64,000 nt of DNA from Chryseobacterium indologenes. GTDB taxonomy: Bacteria > Bacteroidota > Bacteroidia > Flavobacteriales > Weeksellaceae. Below are positions 26,494 to 35,713 of this stretch, one piece after another. Each line of letters starts with the position of its first letter. Within the stretch, counting starts at the first letter, position 1. The stretch covers positions 1 to 64,000 of the forward strand of contig NZ_LJOD01000019.1 in assembly GCF_001295265.1 (NCBI RefSeq), read 5' to 3'. A program made the translations under genes and the position numbers. A model generated the notes under the pieces. The model was not told the DNA's origin. It saw nothing but the letters and a program-made list of their open reading frames with translations, and made no database searches.

Positions 26494-27207
26494 TTATTTT
26501 AACTGTCCCTGAAAAATGAGTGATACCAATATATAATAGATCACAAGCATCGGGATTCCTACAATCTGGAAAAAAGCCAGAATAGCAATACCGCCCGCCA
26601 GTAATATTACCTTTGGATAATTATCTTTTAAAGCCTTGGACTTAAACTTCATCGCCATCATTTTTATAGGACTGATTAAAAGCCATGAAGTAATTACAGT
26701 AAGCGCTATCAGAAATAATTCGTTCTCAAACAGGAAGCGGAAATTTCCTGTTTCCCTGAAAGCATAGTATAATCCAAATAATAAAACAGTATTGGTAGGA
26801 GTGTTGAGACCTTTAAAATAATAACGCTGCTCTTCATCCAGATTGAAAATAGCCAGTCTGAGGCATGAAAAAACAGTAACAAGAAGTCCGATGTATTTAA
26901 TTTCAAAAGGAAAGTGCATTCCCAGAAGCTCATTTCCGAAAGGCTCCAGCGCTTTAAACATGGTAAGTCCCGGAATCAGCCCAAAACTGACCATATCAGC
27001 AAGAGAGTCCAGCTGAAGCCCCAGGTTAGAATTAGATTTTACAGCTCTGGCGACAAATCCATCAAAAAAATCAAAGACAGAAGACAGGATCAGGCAGATG
27101 GCGGTAGTCTGGTAATCACCCAGGATAAGATGTATTGCTCCTATACAGCCTGCCAGCAGATTAGCGAGCGTCAGTAAGTTGGCAAGATTATTTTTTATGA
27201 AATTCAT
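26494..27207 (-). CDS. pssA: CDP-diacylglycerol--serine O-phosphatidyltransferase
   Basis: A 237-residue membrane enzyme that joins CDP-diacylglycerol and serine to phosphatidylserine, the precursor of phosphatidylethanolamine. The CDP-alcohol phosphatidyltransferase signature D-G-x2-A-R-x8-G-x3-D-x3-D is visible as FDGFVAR, then NLGLQLDSLADMVSFG, with about eight helices. Length and sequence favour PssA over PgsA. A -7 element sits 5 nt before the ATG. It is divergent from the sulfatase gene with 89 bp between start codons. Confidence 0.9.
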   Translation of the reverse strand: MNFIKNNLANLLTLANLLAGCIGAIHLILGDYQTTAICLILSSVFDFFDGFVARAVKSNSNLGLQLDSLADMVSFGLIPGLTMFKALEPFGNELLGMHFPFEIKYIGLLVTVFSCLRLAIFNLDEEQRYYFKGLNTPTNTVLLFGLYYAFRETGNFRFLFENELFLIALTVITSWLLISPIKMMAMKFKSKALKDNYPKVILLAGGIAILAFFQIVGIPMLVIYYILVSLIFQGQLK

Positions 27208-27212
27208 ATCCG

Positions 27213-27220
27213 CAAAAATA
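27213..27220 (-). promoter_or_regulatory. -7 element of pssA, leaderless spacing
   Basis: Minus strand reads TATTTTTG, 5 nt before the pssA ATG (27207). Confidence 0.5.
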
Positions 27221-27284
27221 CAGTTTTTCCAAATTTTATCCTGAAATATTATACAGGAAAAAATACATTCATATGATTTTGATG

Positions 27285-27292
27285 TAAATTTG
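27285..27292 (+). promoter_or_regulatory. -7 element of the sulfatase gene, leaderless spacing
   Basis: TAAATTTG, 4 nt before the ATG at 27297; opposite in direction to the pssA element. Confidence 0.55.
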
Positions 27293-27296
27293 CCGC

Positions 27297-29225
27297 ATGA
27301 AATTTTTTAAAGAATTGAGAAAACAGGAAATTCTGGTCCTTTTGTACCGGATTTTTCTGGCATATGTTTTTTATCAGATTGCAAGGCTGTTGTTTTGGTA
27401 TTTCAATAAGGAGCTCATAAAAGTGGATTCCGTTTCAGATTATTTTAACCTGGCCTTTCATGGAACCGCCTTTGATACAACGGCGATTTTATATGTTAAT
27501 GCATTGTTCATTCTGCTGAGCCTTATTCCGGTAGTGATTAATACAAAGAAAGGATATCAGGCTGTTTTATTCTGGCTGTACTTTATCACCAACGGAATTG
27601 CCTATGCCATGAATTTCGGCGATTTTGTTTATTACAGGTTTTCACAGGCAAGATTAACTTCCACAGCACTGAATGTTGCCCAGCACGAATCTAATATATT
27701 TAAGGTTTTTATGGTTTCTATCTGGCAGCATCCGTTTGTTCTGATATGGTTTATTGTACTGATGACGCTTTGGGTGTTCCTTTATAAAAAGGTGAAAGTT
27801 ACAGAATACAGGCCTTTAAAGCTTATTCCATACTTTATCTGGTCTGTCCTTGTTCTCTGCGGGACAGCTGTCCTGGTTGTAGGCGGAATCCGGGGAGACT
27901 TCAGGCACAGCACAAGACCTATTAACCTGGTAGATGCAAACCGGTTTGTCATCAATCCGCTGCAGGGGAATATTGTTCTGAACAGTACTTTCTCATTTTT
28001 CAGAACCTTGGGAACCAATAATTTTAAAGAAGTTCATTTTGTAGATCAAAAATATATTGATGACCATGTTCTGCCTTATAAAGAATATAGCAGAGAAGTA
28101 AAAAACCGCCCCAATATTGTTATTTTTATTGTGGAATCTTTTGGAAGGGAATATTCAGGAGCTTTCAATAAAGATAAAAATATAAAAGGCTATGTTTCTT
28201 ATACCCCTTTTATTGACAGTCTGGCCGGGCAGAGCCTTATTTTTCCCAACACGTTCGCCAATGGAAGACAGTCTATTCATGGGATGAGCAGTGTGCTGGC
28301 CGGAATCCCGAGTCTTACGGATGCTTTTACCAGTTCACCGTATTCCAATCAGAAAATTCAGTCTGTTGTTTCAGTATGTAACGACCTTGGATATGATACC
28401 TCGTTCTATCACGGAGCACCAAACGGGTCTATGGGATTCCTTGGATTTGGAAATATTTTAGGATTTAAGCATTATTTCGGAAAGAATGAATTTAATCATG
28501 ATCAAGATTTTGACGGAATGTGGGCAATCTGGGATGAACCGTTCCTTCAGTATTTTGCTAAAAATGTCGGGAAAAAACAGCCTTTCATGAGTACAGTATT
28601 CACAGCTTCATCACATCATCCTTTCAAAATCCCTGAAAAATATCAGGGGAAATTCAAAAAAGGAACCATAGAAATGCATGAACCGATACAGTATACAGAC
28701 TACGCCATCAAAAAATATTTTGAAACCGCCAAAAAGCAGCCGTGGTTCCATAATACCATTTTTGTTTTCACAGGAGACCATACCAATCAGATTGCTTATG
28801 GTGAATATGAAAAAGCAATGAACCGTTTTGCTGTACCGTTGATTTTCTATTCTCCTAATCCGGAGTATAACCTTAAAGGAGTGAGCCCGGAAATAGCGCA
28901 GCAAATTGATATTTATCCTACGCTGGCAGATCTTATCGGGTACAACAAACGCATCAGAAGCTGGGGGAGAAGCCTTGTAAGTGATAAAAAATATCCGTCA
29001 CTCATTGTAAATTCGGACGGAAGTACAGAACAGTTCATCATTGGAAACTATATGTACCGTTTCAATGGAAAAGAAATCATAGGAGTATATGATAAAGCAG
29101 ATCTTGGTTTTGAGAAAAATCTGATGGGGAAAATAAACAGCCCGGAAATAGAAACCGGAAAAAAGACTGCAATGGCCTGGTATCAGGATTATATGGACAG
29201 GGTAATCAACCGAAAACTGAATTAA
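27297..29225 (+). CDS. LTA synthase family membrane sulfatase
   Basis: A 642-residue protein with five N-terminal transmembrane helices (first about 210 residues) and a large extracytoplasmic sulfatase/alkaline-phosphatase-fold domain. Domain landmarks are NIVIFIVESFGREYSG (metal-binding Glu), FANGRQSIHGMSSVLAG with the nucleophile Ser/Thr, FTASSHHPF and VFTGDHTN (Asp-His metal ligands). Related LtaS enzymes polymerise glycerol phosphate in Gram-positives. In Bacteroidota this family is thought to act on lipids or surface glycans, perhaps as a phosphoethanolamine or phosphoglycerol transferase. The exact substrate is unknown. Confidence 0.85.
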   Translation: MKFFKELRKQEILVLLYRIFLAYVFYQIARLLFWYFNKELIKVDSVSDYFNLAFHGTAFDTTAILYVNALFILLSLIPVVINTKKGYQAVLFWLYFITNGIAYAMNFGDFVYYRFSQARLTSTALNVAQHESNIFKVFMVSIWQHPFVLIWFIVLMTLWVFLYKKVKVTEYRPLKLIPYFIWSVLVLCGTAVLVVGGIRGDFRHSTRPINLVDANRFVINPLQGNIVLNSTFSFFRTLGTNNFKEVHFVDQKYIDDHVLPYKEYSREVKNRPNIVIFIVESFGREYSGAFNKDKNIKGYVSYTPFIDSLAGQSLIFPNTFANGRQSIHGMSSVLAGIPSLTDAFTSSPYSNQKIQSVVSVCNDLGYDTSFYHGAPNGSMGFLGFGNILGFKHYFGKNEFNHDQDFDGMWAIWDEPFLQYFAKNVGKKQPFMSTVFTASSHHPFKIPEKYQGKFKKGTIEMHEPIQYTDYAIKKYFETAKKQPWFHNTIFVFTGDHTNQIAYGEYEKAMNRFAVPLIFYSPNPEYNLKGVSPEIAQQIDIYPTLADLIGYNKRIRSWGRSLVSDKKYPSLIVNSDGSTEQFIIGNYMYRFNGKEIIGVYDKADLGFEKNLMGKINSPEIETGKKTAMAWYQDYMDRVINRKLN

Positions 29226-29403
29226 ACAAAAAAGAAGTGAAGGAGAGCACCGGTTAACAAAACGGGCAGATGAATCCTTTGATATTTCGTTCTGCCTTAA
29301 TATGCTCCGTATAATAAAATTTTTTGCAGGTTGGAAATTAATTTATATTTTTATCAGTAGATAGGCAATAAAGCCAATATATCAGAATTAAAACTATAGA
29401 AAT

Positions 29404-29823
29404 ATGAAAAAATTATTAGCAACATTCGTTCTTTCATTATTCAGCGTAATGTCCTTTGCGCAGATAGAAGGTAAATGGAAGACGATAGATGATGAAACCA
29501 AACAGGCAAAATCTATTGTTGAAATCTTTAAAAAATCAGACGGAAAATATTACGGAAAAGTTTCTCAGCTGCTTATAAAACCTGCAGATCCTAACTGTAC
29601 CGCATGTAAAGATGACAGAAAAGGTAAGCCCATTGTAGGGCTTGAAATCATCAGAGGTCTTAAAAAGGACGGTGATGAATTTACAGGAGGTACAATTACC
29701 GATCCTAAAACAGGAAAAACATACAAATGCACCATTACCAAAAAGGGTGATAAGCTCAACGTAAGAGGATATCTGGGAATGTCAGTATTCGGAAGAACGC
29801 AGACATGGGATAAAGCAAACTAA
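29404..29823 (+). CDS. DUF2147 exported protein
   Basis: A 139-residue protein with a signal peptide ending MSFAQ. The remainder IEGKWKTIDDETKQAKSIV through LNVRGYLGMSVFGRTQTW matches the DUF2147 lipocalin-like family. CTACKDD provides two cysteines that could form a disulfide. It is periplasmic and of unknown ligand. The gene is alone with a strong terminator. Confidence 0.88.
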   Translation: MKKLLATFVLSLFSVMSFAQIEGKWKTIDDETKQAKSIVEIFKKSDGKYYGKVSQLLIKPADPNCTACKDDRKGKPIVGLEIIRGLKKDGDEFTGGTITDPKTGKTYKCTITKKGDKLNVRGYLGMSVFGRTQTWDKAN

Positions 29824-29844
29824 ATTAAGTTTAAATAGAATTTT

Positions 29845-29875
29845 AAACGGCATTTCAGCACTGAAATGCCGTTTT
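29845..29875 (+). terminator. Intrinsic terminator of the DUF2147 gene
   Basis: Fourteen-base perfect stem (AAACGGCATTTCAG and complement, 2-nt loop) followed by a T-run. Confidence 0.88.
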
Positions 29876-30014
29876 TATTTATAAGCATGTTATTTTTCAA
29901 GCTATTTCTACTCTCTCACCATTTGGTAATTTCACTTTTCCGGCCTCATGCCTTTCGGCATTAATGAAAACAGGGATGTCTTGTCTTCAACTTACGTTAA
30001 ATACAATGCATATT

Positions 30015-30045
30015 AAAGCATCTCATTCAATGAGATGCTTTTTTG
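30015..30045 (+). terminator. Terminator hairpin without an assigned gene
   Basis: Stem AGCATCTCAT/ATGAGATGCT followed by six Ts, 140 bp beyond the DUF2147 terminator and 55 bp before pdhB. No ORF lies between the two terminators, so it may end a short non-coding transcript or be a second stop. Confidence 0.7.
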
Positions 30046-30068
30046 TTATGTGTATAATAAAAAAACAC

Positions 30069-30076
30069 TATTTTTG
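30069..30076 (+). promoter_or_regulatory. -7 element of pdhB
   Basis: TATTTTTG (TAnnTTTG) 23 nt before ATG 30100. Confidence 0.5.
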
Positions 30077-30099
30077 TAGTCTAAATTTTTCAAGAAAAT

Positions 30100-31080
30100 A
30101 TGGCAGAATATACTTTTCGTGAGGTAATTGCACAGGCAATGAGCGAGGAAATGCGTAAAGACGAATCTATCTACCTGATGGGAGAGGAAGTTGCAGAATA
30201 CAATGGTGCATACAAGGCTTCAAAAGGAATGCTGGATGAATTTGGTCCTAAAAGAGTAATTGATACCCCTATTGCCGAGCTTGGTTTTGCAGGGATTTCT
30301 GTAGGAGCTGCAATGAACGGTAACAGGCCAATCGTAGAATTTATGACATTCAATTTCTCTTTGGTAGGAATTGATCAGATTATCAACAACGCGGCAAAAA
30401 TCCGCCAGATGAGTGGCGGACAGTGGAACTGCCCTATCGTTTTCCGTGGCCCAACTGCTTCTGCAGGACAGCTTGGAGCAACCCACTCACAGGCATTCGA
30501 AAGCTGGTATGCCAACTGCCCGGGACTGAAAGTAGTAGTACCTTCCAATCCTTATGATGCAAAAGGGTTATTGAAAACAGCAATTCAGGATAACGACCCT
30601 GTGATTTTCATGGAATCTGAGCAGATGTACGGTGATAAAATGGAAATCCCTGAAGAAGAATACTACCTGCCGATAGGTAAAGCAGATATCAAGAGAGAAG
30701 GTACAGATGTTACTTTGGTTTCTTTCGGAAAAATCATGAAACTTGCCATTCAGGCTGCTGAAGATATGGCCAAAGAAGGGATCTCTGTGGAAGTTATCGA
30801 TCTTAGAACAGTTCGTCCGCTTGATTTCGATACTATCCTGACATCAGTTAAAAAAACAAACAGGCTTGTAATTCTGGAAGAAGCATGGCCTTTCGGTTCA
30901 GTATCTTCTGAAATTACTTATATGGTACAGCAGAAAGCATTTGATTACCTAGATGCTCCTGTGAAAAGAATTACTACTCCTGATGCTCCGGCACCATATT
31001 CCGCAGCACTGTTTGCAGAATGGTTCCCTAAACTTGAAAAAGTAAAAGAGGAAATCAAAAAAGCGATGTACGTAAAATAA
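30100..31080 (+). CDS. pdhB: Pyruvate dehydrogenase E1 component, beta subunit
   Basis: A 326-residue transketolase-like protein that with the alpha subunit forms E1, which decarboxylates pyruvate with thiamine diphosphate. Visible blocks are LMGEEVAEYNGAYKASKG (ThDP-activating Glu), DTPIAELGFAGISVGAAM, RGPTASAGQLGATHSQAFE and the C-terminal transketolase domain VIDLRTVRPLDFDTIL...EEAWPFGSVSSEI. The alpha subunit gene is not adjacent; the neighbours are a terminator upstream and kup downstream. A branched-chain 2-oxoacid role is less likely given the GAYK and MYGDK signatures. Confidence 0.92.
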   Translation: MAEYTFREVIAQAMSEEMRKDESIYLMGEEVAEYNGAYKASKGMLDEFGPKRVIDTPIAELGFAGISVGAAMNGNRPIVEFMTFNFSLVGIDQIINNAAKIRQMSGGQWNCPIVFRGPTASAGQLGATHSQAFESWYANCPGLKVVVPSNPYDAKGLLKTAIQDNDPVIFMESEQMYGDKMEIPEEEYYLPIGKADIKREGTDVTLVSFGKIMKLAIQAAEDMAKEGISVEVIDLRTVRPLDFDTILTSVKKTNRLVILEEAWPFGSVSSEITYMVQQKAFDYLDAPVKRITTPDAPAPYSAALFAEWFPKLEKVKEEIKKAMYVK

Positions 31081-31091
31081 AGATAATAGAG

Positions 31092-31116
31092 AAAAACTTC
31101 CGAAAGGAAGTTTTTT
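31092..31116 (+). terminator. Intrinsic terminator of pdhB
   Basis: Stem AACTTCC/GGAAGTT with GAAA loop and six Ts, 11 bp after the stop. Confidence 0.85.
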
Positions 31117-31144
31117 CATTTATTATATTCATGAAGAAAAATTC

Positions 31145-31172
31145 TTGGCGTCATAAAATTAGTATAAATTTG
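31145..31172 (+). promoter_or_regulatory. Consensus Bacteroidota promoter of kup
   Basis: TTG (31145-31147), 17-nt spacer, TAAATTTG (31165-31172). It is the cleanest match in the window to TTG-N17-23-TAnnTTTG. Confidence 0.7.
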
Positions 31173-31199
31173 CGCTTTTAAAAATTAAAATTGGCTGAT

Positions 31200-33191
31200 A
31201 TGGCAGAAGTTACAGAGGGCGGTCATCACTTTGACCTTAAGAAACTCTCATTTGTAGGTGTTATAGTATCTTTAGGGATTGTTTTCGGGGATATTGGTAC
31301 CTCGCCGCTTTACGTAATGAAGGCGATCGTTAATGCAAGAAAAGACGGGGCCGCTATGCCGTTCGATGAGTATATTGAAGGAGCATTGTCCTGTATTATC
31401 TGGACCCTTACTTTGCAGACGACCCTGAAATATGTAATCATTGCCTTAAGGGCAGATAACAAAGGAGAAGGGGGGATTCTTGCCCTGTACTCATTAGTCA
31501 AAAAACTGAAGAAAAAATGGCTCTATGTCGTCGCTATTATTGGAGCGTCCACATTGGTTGCAGATAGCGTTATTACGCCGTCTCTTACCGTAATGTCGGC
31601 CATTGAAGGTCTTAAAATATACAACCCGGAAACTCCGGTAGTGCTTATTACCCTGATAATCCTGTTTGTGATCTTTGTTGTACAGCAGTTTGGGACTGCT
31701 TCTATTGGTAAATTTTTTGGGCCGATCATGGTGACGTGGTTCCTGGTTTTGGGAGTTTCCGGATCACTTCATATCTTCGATCATATCGAAATTCTGAGAG
31801 CTTTCAATCCAATGTATGCCTATAATCTGATCACCCATTCCTCAAGTGCAATTGTGATCATGGGAGCCGTTTTCCTTTGTACAACCGGAGCAGAAGCATT
31901 ATACTCAGATTTAGGACACTGTGGGGCAAAAAATATCAGGATAAGCTGGATTTTTGTTAAAATAATGCTTATTCTCAACTATCTAGGACAAGGTTCATGG
32001 CTTTTGGATAATTACCATCAGGTACACAACGGAGTTAATCCTTTCTTCGGAATCATGCCTGAATGGGCGGTTCTTCCAAGTGTTATATTAGCAACAGCAG
32101 CTGCAATTATTGCCAGTCAGGCTGTAATCACAGGTTCATTTACCATGTTCTCAGAAGCAATGTCTATTTCTTTCTGGCCTAACCAGCATATTGAATATCC
32201 TTCAGGAATTAAAGGACAGATGTATATTCCCAGAATCAACTGGGGGCTGATGGCTTTCTGTTTTGTCGTTGTGATCTTCTTCCAGAAATCAGAACGTATG
32301 GAAGCGGCATATGGGCTGACAATTACCATTACCATGCTGATGACCACTATCCTGCTCCTGTTCTGGCTAAGCCGTACCAGAGTGAACAAAATTTTTATCT
32401 TAGGTTTTGGTTTGGTATACCTGTTCCTTGAATCAGGGTTCTTCTATGCTAACGTGATTAAATTTGTAGACGGAGGATGGCTGACTATGGTATTAGGAGG
32501 ATTTATTGCAGTCTGTATGTATGCATGGTACAATGGCCGACTGATCAAAGCCAATTTCATTCAGTACGTGAAAATTGATAAATATGTATCTATTCTGAAA
32601 GACATGAAGCTGGATGAATCCATCCCGAAATATGCTACCAACCTGGCTTACCTGAGCAGAGCCAAAAGAAATGATGAAGTAGAGTCAAAAATTATCTATT
32701 CCATCATCAAAAAACAGCCTAAAAGAGCCGATCATTACTTTATCCTAAGTATTGTCAACCAGGAAGATCCATATACCTTCAAATATACGGTAGATGAAAT
32801 TCTTCCGGGAACAGTGTATAAAGTGAATTTCCTTTTAGGATTTAAAGTGGACCGAAGAATCAATGATTACTTTAACATGGTTCTTAAAGACCTTATGGCA
32901 GACGGAACCATTCCTTCAAGAAGCAGCCACCCGTCATTAAGAGCTCACAATATTCCGCCGGATCTTAAATATGTTATTATAGATAATACATATATCAACG
33001 ATATACTTTTAACGGTTAAACAGAAAATTACCCTCAATATTTACAACTTCGTGAAATACATCGGAAGTGACGACTTTAAAGCATGGGGAGTGTCTTCTCA
33101 CAACGTTGAAGTAGAATCTGCACCCATTACGGAACTGACGGTTTACGACAATAAAATAGAACAATCAGGATTCTTCCGTCATAACTCTTAA
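31200..33191 (+). CDS. kup: KUP/HAK/KT potassium uptake transporter
   Basis: From ATG 31200 (a TTG three codons earlier is less likely) the protein has 663 residues. It opens with FVGVIVSLGIVFGDIGTSPLYV, the KUP signature, followed by ADNKGEGGILALY, another family hallmark. About twelve membrane helices occupy residues 20-445; the remainder is a cytosolic tail of about 200 residues. It imports K+ probably by proton symport. A consensus promoter lies upstream and a pdhB terminator separates the two transcripts. Confidence 0.95.
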   Translation: MAEVTEGGHHFDLKKLSFVGVIVSLGIVFGDIGTSPLYVMKAIVNARKDGAAMPFDEYIEGALSCIIWTLTLQTTLKYVIIALRADNKGEGGILALYSLVKKLKKKWLYVVAIIGASTLVADSVITPSLTVMSAIEGLKIYNPETPVVLITLIILFVIFVVQQFGTASIGKFFGPIMVTWFLVLGVSGSLHIFDHIEILRAFNPMYAYNLITHSSSAIVIMGAVFLCTTGAEALYSDLGHCGAKNIRISWIFVKIMLILNYLGQGSWLLDNYHQVHNGVNPFFGIMPEWAVLPSVILATAAAIIASQAVITGSFTMFSEAMSISFWPNQHIEYPSGIKGQMYIPRINWGLMAFCFVVVIFFQKSERMEAAYGLTITITMLMTTILLLFWLSRTRVNKIFILGFGLVYLFLESGFFYANVIKFVDGGWLTMVLGGFIAVCMYAWYNGRLIKANFIQYVKIDKYVSILKDMKLDESIPKYATNLAYLSRAKRNDEVESKIIYSIIKKQPKRADHYFILSIVNQEDPYTFKYTVDEILPGTVYKVNFLLGFKVDRRINDYFNMVLKDLMADGTIPSRSSHPSLRAHNIPPDLKYVIIDNTYINDILLTVKQKITLNIYNFVKYIGSDDFKAWGVSSHNVEVESAPITELTVYDNKIEQSGFFRHNS

Positions 33192-33234
33192 TCCCGGCGT
33201 ATCAAACCATACTGTTTATTTAAATAAAAATCAA

Positions 33235-33242
33235 TAAATTTG
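33235..33242 (+). promoter_or_regulatory. -7 element of the Fur-family gene
   Basis: TAAATTTG, 15 nt before ATG 33258. Confidence 0.5.
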
Positions 33243-33257
33243 TAGATAATTTTTTTG

Positions 33258-33731
33258 ATGGATACAGTACAAAAAGAAAAAAATATTGCTTTGATCAAGG
33301 ATGTTTTAAGAAACTACTTATTAGAAAAAGGGTTTAGAAACACACCTGAACGATATACGATATTAGAGGAAATTTATAATATGGATCATCACTTCAATGT
33401 TGATGATCTGTATCTTCTGATGATGCAGAAAAAATATCATGTCTCCAAAGCAACCATTTACAACACTATTGAGATTTTCCTTGATGCAGGATTGATTCGT
33501 AAGCATCAGTTCGGAGAAAAGACACTGACTTCTTCATCTTATGAAAAGTCTTATTTTGACAAGCAGCATGACCACCTGGTGATCTACAAAAAAGACTCTG
33601 ATAAAGAAATTGAAGAAATTATAGAATTCTGTGACCCGAGAATTCAGGGAATAAAAGAAGCAATTGAAGATGCATTTGGCGTAAAAATTGATTCGCATTC
33701 GCTGTACTTCTATGGCACTAAGAATGATTAA
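33258..33731 (+). CDS. Fur family transcriptional regulator
   Basis: From ATG 33258 the regulator has 157 residues. The winged helix (about 10-85) contains GFRNTPERYTILEEIY and VSKATIYNTIEIFLDAGLI, both typical of Fur/PerR. The dimerisation half has QHDHLVIYKK for metal coordination but lacks the paired CxxC motifs of structural zinc; only one cysteine (EFCDPRI) is present. A TTG one codon upstream is an alternative start. The OstA-like gene begins 3 bp after its stop, so the two are co-transcribed. The metal sensed is unknown. Confidence 0.88.
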   Translation: MDTVQKEKNIALIKDVLRNYLLEKGFRNTPERYTILEEIYNMDHHFNVDDLYLLMMQKKYHVSKATIYNTIEIFLDAGLIRKHQFGEKTLTSSSYEKSYFDKQHDHLVIYKKDSDKEIEEIIEFCDPRIQGIKEAIEDAFGVKIDSHSLYFYGTKND

Positions 33732-33734
33732 TCA

Positions 33735-35477
33735 ATGAGAATATTACTTTTCCTGTTCATTTTTATTTCTGCGCTTGCTTCCGCACAGGATACAAAACCT
33801 GTGAAGAGAGATCCGTATCTTCAGCCTGCTGCAGGGGCATCACGTCAGCAGCCACAAAAACCTGAAGACAAAATAAAGATCATTAATGCAGATGAAATCA
33901 AAAAAAGTCCTGAAAAATATGACGGAAACCAGTATTTCGTAGGCAATGTACAGATTGAGCACCAGGGATCTATTCTTACAGCAGATGAGCTGATCATTTA
34001 CGAGAAAGAAAACTTTGTAAAAGCCATCGGAAATACCAAACTCCAGAATACCGACGGATCTGTGATCACCGCAGGAGAAATGGAATATGACGGAAACACC
34101 CAGAAAGGTGTGGCAAGGAAAAACGTTGTTCTTACCGACCCGAAACAAACCATAAAAACCGAAATTCTCTATTACGACAGAATCTCCAATCAGGCTTACT
34201 TCAATACCGGAGGAACTATTTCCGACGGACAGAACGTAACCTATACCAAATCAGCAACCTATTTTCTTAATACCAAATTGGTTGATCTTACCGGAAACGT
34301 AAAAATAGATACTCCGCAATATGTAATAGAAGGAGCAAATATCAAGCAGAACCAGAATACAAAAATTGCAGAATTCTTCGGCCCGACTACCATTACCAAC
34401 CGTGCCAATCCTAAAAACAGGATTTATACCGAAAGAGGAACTTATAAAATGGAAACCAAGGAAGCTTTCCTCAACAAAAATTCCAGAATCTTTTATAATG
34501 ACAAAATCCTTACCGGGGATGATATGTATTACAATCAGATCACTGGCTTCGGAAAAGCAACAGGGAATGTAACTTTAGACGATCCTAAAGAAAAAAGATA
34601 TCTTAAAGGCGGCTACGGAGAAGTTTTCGAAAAGAAAGATTCTGCCATGATGACCAAAAGTCCTTATGCTGTAAAAGTAATGGAAAAAGATTCCATCTAC
34701 TTTGCGGCTGAAAAGATTATCTCTTATCAAAAACCTGATTCTGCAGACATAAAAGTGAAAAAGAGTTTCTTAAGAGCTTACAGAAAAGGAAGAATATACA
34801 AGTCCAATGCACAGGGCAGAGCTGATTCTCTTGCCTTCAATGAGACTGATGGAGTCCTGCATATGTACACCAAACCTATTCTGTGGAGCGGAGAGAAGCA
34901 GGTAACAGGTGATAAGATTGAAGCCTATTTCAATACAAAAACAGAAGATCTAGACTCGCTTAAAGTAATCGGAAATGCTTTTGCCATCAGCAAAGTCGAT
35001 TCCCTGACGCTGAAAGATGAATTCAACCAGGTAAAAGGGAAATTTATGACCGTTTACTATGAGCATAACAATATCAAAGAGGCTCGTGTAGTTGGAAATG
35101 CCCAGGCTATCGCGTATGCAGATGATGTTGATCCTGAAACCCAGAAGCCACGGAGAATCGGAATTACCCTTTCAACCTGCGGAATTATCGGAGCTTTATT
35201 TGAAGAAACAGGACTGCAGATTATTTCATGCAGCATCGGAGCCAATGCAGACACTTATCCGATGAGTATGATAGAACCTGAAAAAAGAAAATTCCCGGAT
35301 TTCAATTGGAATACCAAAGACCGGATAAGGAAATGGCAGGATATCCTTGTAGATTCTCCGAATTATGAGGAAATAAAATATACGGCAGAAAACGATCTTT
35401 ATAACCAGGCTCAGGAAGCCATGGAAAAAGAAAGGGCCAAAGAAGAAGCCAAAAAGCCGAAAAGAACCAGAAAATAA
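33735..35477 (+). CDS. OstA/LptA-like outer-membrane biogenesis protein
   Basis: A 580-residue exported protein with signal peptide MRILLFLFIFISALASAQ. Repeated beta-jellyroll strands (GNVQIEHQGSILTADELIIY, GEMEYDGNTQKGVARKNVVL, DTPQYVIEGANIKQN) match the OstA_2/LptA-like domain, which forms the lipopolysaccharide bridge in the periplasm. The C terminus is a highly charged Lys/Glu/Ala helix. It is longer than E. coli LptA and may combine LptA and LptD N-terminal functions, as in other Bacteroidota. It is translationally close to the Fur-family gene. Confidence 0.82.
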   Translation: MRILLFLFIFISALASAQDTKPVKRDPYLQPAAGASRQQPQKPEDKIKIINADEIKKSPEKYDGNQYFVGNVQIEHQGSILTADELIIYEKENFVKAIGNTKLQNTDGSVITAGEMEYDGNTQKGVARKNVVLTDPKQTIKTEILYYDRISNQAYFNTGGTISDGQNVTYTKSATYFLNTKLVDLTGNVKIDTPQYVIEGANIKQNQNTKIAEFFGPTTITNRANPKNRIYTERGTYKMETKEAFLNKNSRIFYNDKILTGDDMYYNQITGFGKATGNVTLDDPKEKRYLKGGYGEVFEKKDSAMMTKSPYAVKVMEKDSIYFAAEKIISYQKPDSADIKVKKSFLRAYRKGRIYKSNAQGRADSLAFNETDGVLHMYTKPILWSGEKQVTGDKIEAYFNTKTEDLDSLKVIGNAFAISKVDSLTLKDEFNQVKGKFMTVYYEHNNIKEARVVGNAQAIAYADDVDPETQKPRRIGITLSTCGIIGALFEETGLQIISCSIGANADTYPMSMIEPEKRKFPDFNWNTKDRIRKWQDILVDSPNYEEIKYTAENDLYNQAQEAMEKERAKEEAKKPKRTRK

Positions 35478-35479
35478 TT

Positions 35480-35506
35480 AAAAGACCAGCATGACTGGTC
35501 TTTTTT
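35480..35506 (+). terminator. Intrinsic terminator of the Fur/OstA operon
   Basis: Stem AAGACCAG/CTGGTCTT, loop CATGA, six Ts. Confidence 0.85.
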
Positions 35507-35664
35507 ATGCCTAATTCTGTGGGAAATGTGCGGCCACAACAGTCACAAAAGATCTGACACGTTAGTAATATATCTCAGATTTGAAAATCTACATTCTATC
35601 AGCAGGCATATAAAAATAATGCTCAAAAAGAAAACATCAGAAGCTATCTTTTTACACCATTAAT

Positions 35665-35695
35665 TTGAGCATCTAATGAATGTTTTATAGCTTTG
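35665..35695 (+). promoter_or_regulatory. Consensus promoter of the class III aminotransferase
   Basis: TTG (35665-35667), 20-nt spacer, TAGCTTTG (35688-35695), 18 nt before ATG 35714. Confidence 0.65.
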
Positions 35696-35713
35696 CTGAA
35701 ATTTTTCGAGACA

